A stretch of 40,337 nt of DNA, taken from positions 1-40,337 of the IMG/VR virus record IMGVR_UViG_3300010373_000083; one strand, 5' to 3'. The notes beneath the pieces are model-generated. The model did not search any database, was not told where the DNA came from, and saw only the letters and a program-made list of their open reading frames with translations. Shown here piece after piece: positions 39,561-40,337 of this stretch. The DNA comes from a virus. Every line of letters starts with the position of its first letter. Positions within the stretch are counted from its first letter, which is position 1. Position numbers and translations under genes: made by a program.

Positions 39561-39776
39561 ATGAACAACGCACGCGACGCACACGCCAAGGTGGCCTTCG
39601 ACATTTATCTGGCCTGCTGGCAGCGCGGCTTCGTGCTGTGCCGGATGGATGGGCATGTCATGGCGCTGGGCGGCTTTGCCGACTACGCGCCGGTGGCCCG
39701 TGCCGTCGTGCGCAAGTTCGAGGATGTCCTACTCCCGCGCACGCCGCCGGTCCACGACGAGAACGCCCGGCACTAG
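39561..39776 (+). CDS. hypothetical protein, 71 aa
   Basis: AGGGG upstream of the ATG. MNNARDAHAKVAFDIYLACW through PVHDENARH is a short soluble protein that ends the primase unit, and its stop lies in the loop of the terminator hairpin. No family recognised. Confidence 0.68.
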   Translation: MNNARDAHAKVAFDIYLACWQRGFVLCRMDGHVMALGGFADYAPVARAVVRKFEDVLLPRTPPVHDENARH

Positions 39777-39786
39777 GCCGGGCGTT
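39762..39786. terminator. bidirectional terminator between convergent units
   Basis: AACGCCCGG (39762-39770) pairs with CCGGGCGTT (39778-39786), a perfect 9-bp stem with a 7-base loop and a short T/A end on each side. It sits between the stop of the plus-strand 71-residue gene and that of the minus-strand regulator. Confidence 0.75.
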
Positions 39787-39792
39787 TCGCGT

Positions 39793-39999
39793 TCATCCAA
39801 GCACCTTGAGCTGGAACAGCGTCCAGAACACCGGGTGCATCTTTCGTCGCCCCCCTTCCCAGTCCTGCCAGCTGCGCTCGGCGGCACACACGAGCTCGGC
39901 GGCGGCTTTCTGCGTCAGGCCAGCGGCTTGGCGCGCCGTGCGGATGGCCCCCGGTGTGGGGTAGGGTTGTGGGGGTGAAGGTGGCAGAAGCGCGTGCAC
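39793..39999 (-). CDS. small XRE-like helix-turn-helix protein, 68 aa
   Basis: GTG start at 39999, seven bases after the stop of the Ala-rich repeat gene. PTPGAIRTARQAAGLTQKAA then AELVCAAERSWQDWEGGRRK, PVFWTLFQLKV matches a well-known small phage HTH pattern (GLTQ, W-x-x-WE-G). It would bind DNA as a regulator. It ends the leftward clamp operon. A GTG start with a weak ribosome site makes the exact start uncertain. Confidence 0.75.
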   Translation of the reverse strand: MHALLPPSPPQPYPTPGAIRTARQAAGLTQKAAAELVCAAERSWQDWEGGRRKMHPVFWTLFQLKVLG

Positions 40000-40005
40000 A
40001 GGTGT

Positions 40006-40337
40006 CTACGCCGTAGCTTCGCGGAGCAGCTCCAACAGGTCCGCGGCTTCCCGCTTCCACGCCGCCGACCACGCCGACCGCGCCGCCGACCGCGCCGCCG
40101 CCGACCACGCCGCCGACTCCGCCGCCTCCGCCGCCGCCGACCGCGCCGACCACGCCGCCGCCGACTCCGCCGACTCCGCCGACTCCGCCGCCGACTCCGC
40201 CGCCGACTCCGCCGCCGACCGCGCCGACCACGCCGCCGACTCCGCCGCCTCCGCCGCCGACCGCGCCGCCGACTCCGCCGACCACGCCGCCGACCGCGCC
40301 GACCGCGCCGCCGACTCCGCCGACCGCGCCGCCGACC
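40006..40337 (-). CDS. Ala-rich repeat protein, C-terminal part (continues from position 1)
   Basis: This is the second half of the gene that starts at 670. The codon that spans the window ends uses bases 1, 40337 and 40336. The S-A-A-x repeats continue in frame and end in a non-repetitive tail, AAWKREAADLLELLREATA, before the TAG stop. That tail looks like a genuine amphipathic C-terminal helix, which argues that this frame is the real one. The two competing frames give Gly-Gly-Val or Thr-Pro-Pro strings; the plus-strand Thr-Pro frame has no start codon. Six bases separate the stop from the next minus-strand start at 39999, which fits a single operon. Confidence 0.82.
   Translation of the reverse strand, partial: SAARSAESAARSARSAAWSAESAARSAAEAAESAAWSARSAAESAAESAAESAESAESAAAWSARSAAAEAAESAAWSAAARSAARSAWSAAWKREAADLLELLREATA
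40060..40337. repeat. GC-rich coding microsatellite, right part
   Basis: Same repeat as at the left end, read on the minus strand as Ser-Ala-Ala-[Arg/Trp/Glu]. The two ends are not copies of each other, so they are not a direct terminal repeat. They read as one continuous tract of about 464 bp interrupted by the cut that made the window linear. Confidence 0.9.

Noticed and set aside
39773-40285. A Gly-Gly-Val-rich frame through the right-end repeat
   Set aside because: Its 3' part runs out of frame through the regulator gene and reads as nonsense; the Ser-Ala-Ala-x frame continues into sensible sequence on both sides.

Overview
The window reads as an essentially complete genome of a tailed, short-tailed (podovirus-type) double-stranded DNA phage of a GC-rich proteobacterium. 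Evidence seen directly: a contiguous terminase, portal, capsid, tail-tube and ejection-protein module, a tail fibre, a lysis cassette, and a phage-encoded replication set, packed with very short gaps. Base composition is strongly GC-rich and coding density is high. The structural genes resemble the Bordetella phage BPP-1 type of podovirus (portal of the T7 gp8 fold family, Bbp19-, Bbp17- and Bbp16-like capsid proteins). The host is not identified; a Xanthomonas, Burkholderia or Pseudomonas-like host would fit the base composition and the integron-type sites, but that is inference. I saw no integrase, reverse transcriptase, single-subunit RNA polymerase, tRNA or CRISPR array, so transcription presumably uses host RNA polymerase.

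The linear window is cut inside a gene. A minus-strand gene starts at 670, runs off position 1, and continues in frame from 40337 to a stop at 40006. The GC-rich low-complexity sequence at both window ends is the coding repeat of this 333-residue protein. The molecule is therefore circular or circularly permuted, and its repeat length may be misassembled.

Layout (circular view). Unit D (minus): a divergent control region at 1897-2413 fires leftward into a sliding-clamp-like gene, two small genes, the repeat protein across the ends, and a small helix-turn-helix gene ending at 39793. Unit A (plus, 2414-27263): small and large terminase, GNAT acetyltransferase, portal, a run of small head proteins, scaffold, major capsid protein, cement protein, terminator, tail adaptor, nozzle, three internal or ejection proteins (one with a transglycosylase domain, one of 2159 residues with an HExxH motif), tail fibre, and lysis genes including a GH19 endolysin and a 3-TM holin. 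Unit B (minus, 36649 down to 27260): many small accessory genes, then a DUF2800 nuclease, DUF2815 ssDNA-binding-like protein, family A DNA polymerase, VRR-NUC nuclease and SNF2 helicase. Unit C (plus, 36781-39776): helix-turn-helix regulator, two small genes, primase-helicase, one small gene. Units B and C diverge from 36650-36780. Units A and B converge on a shared TTAA that holds both stop codons. Units C and D converge on a bidirectional terminator.

The most striking observation is in unit B. Two short sites at 35812-35869 and 36130-36184 have the full architecture of integron attC recombination sites (core sites, 5 bp and 6 bp spacers, an 8/7 nt L box pair with one extra base, a short hairpin with a bulged A). 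A third, half-site lies at 35533-35552. Together they would bound two gene cassettes of about 316 bp, each holding one small minus-strand phage gene, with no integron integrase present. Other notable points are a TGCAACGC iteron-like cluster with a long palindrome in the clamp/terminase divergent region, and three early promoters that appear to share a TTGCAW-16 to 18-TASGGT pattern.
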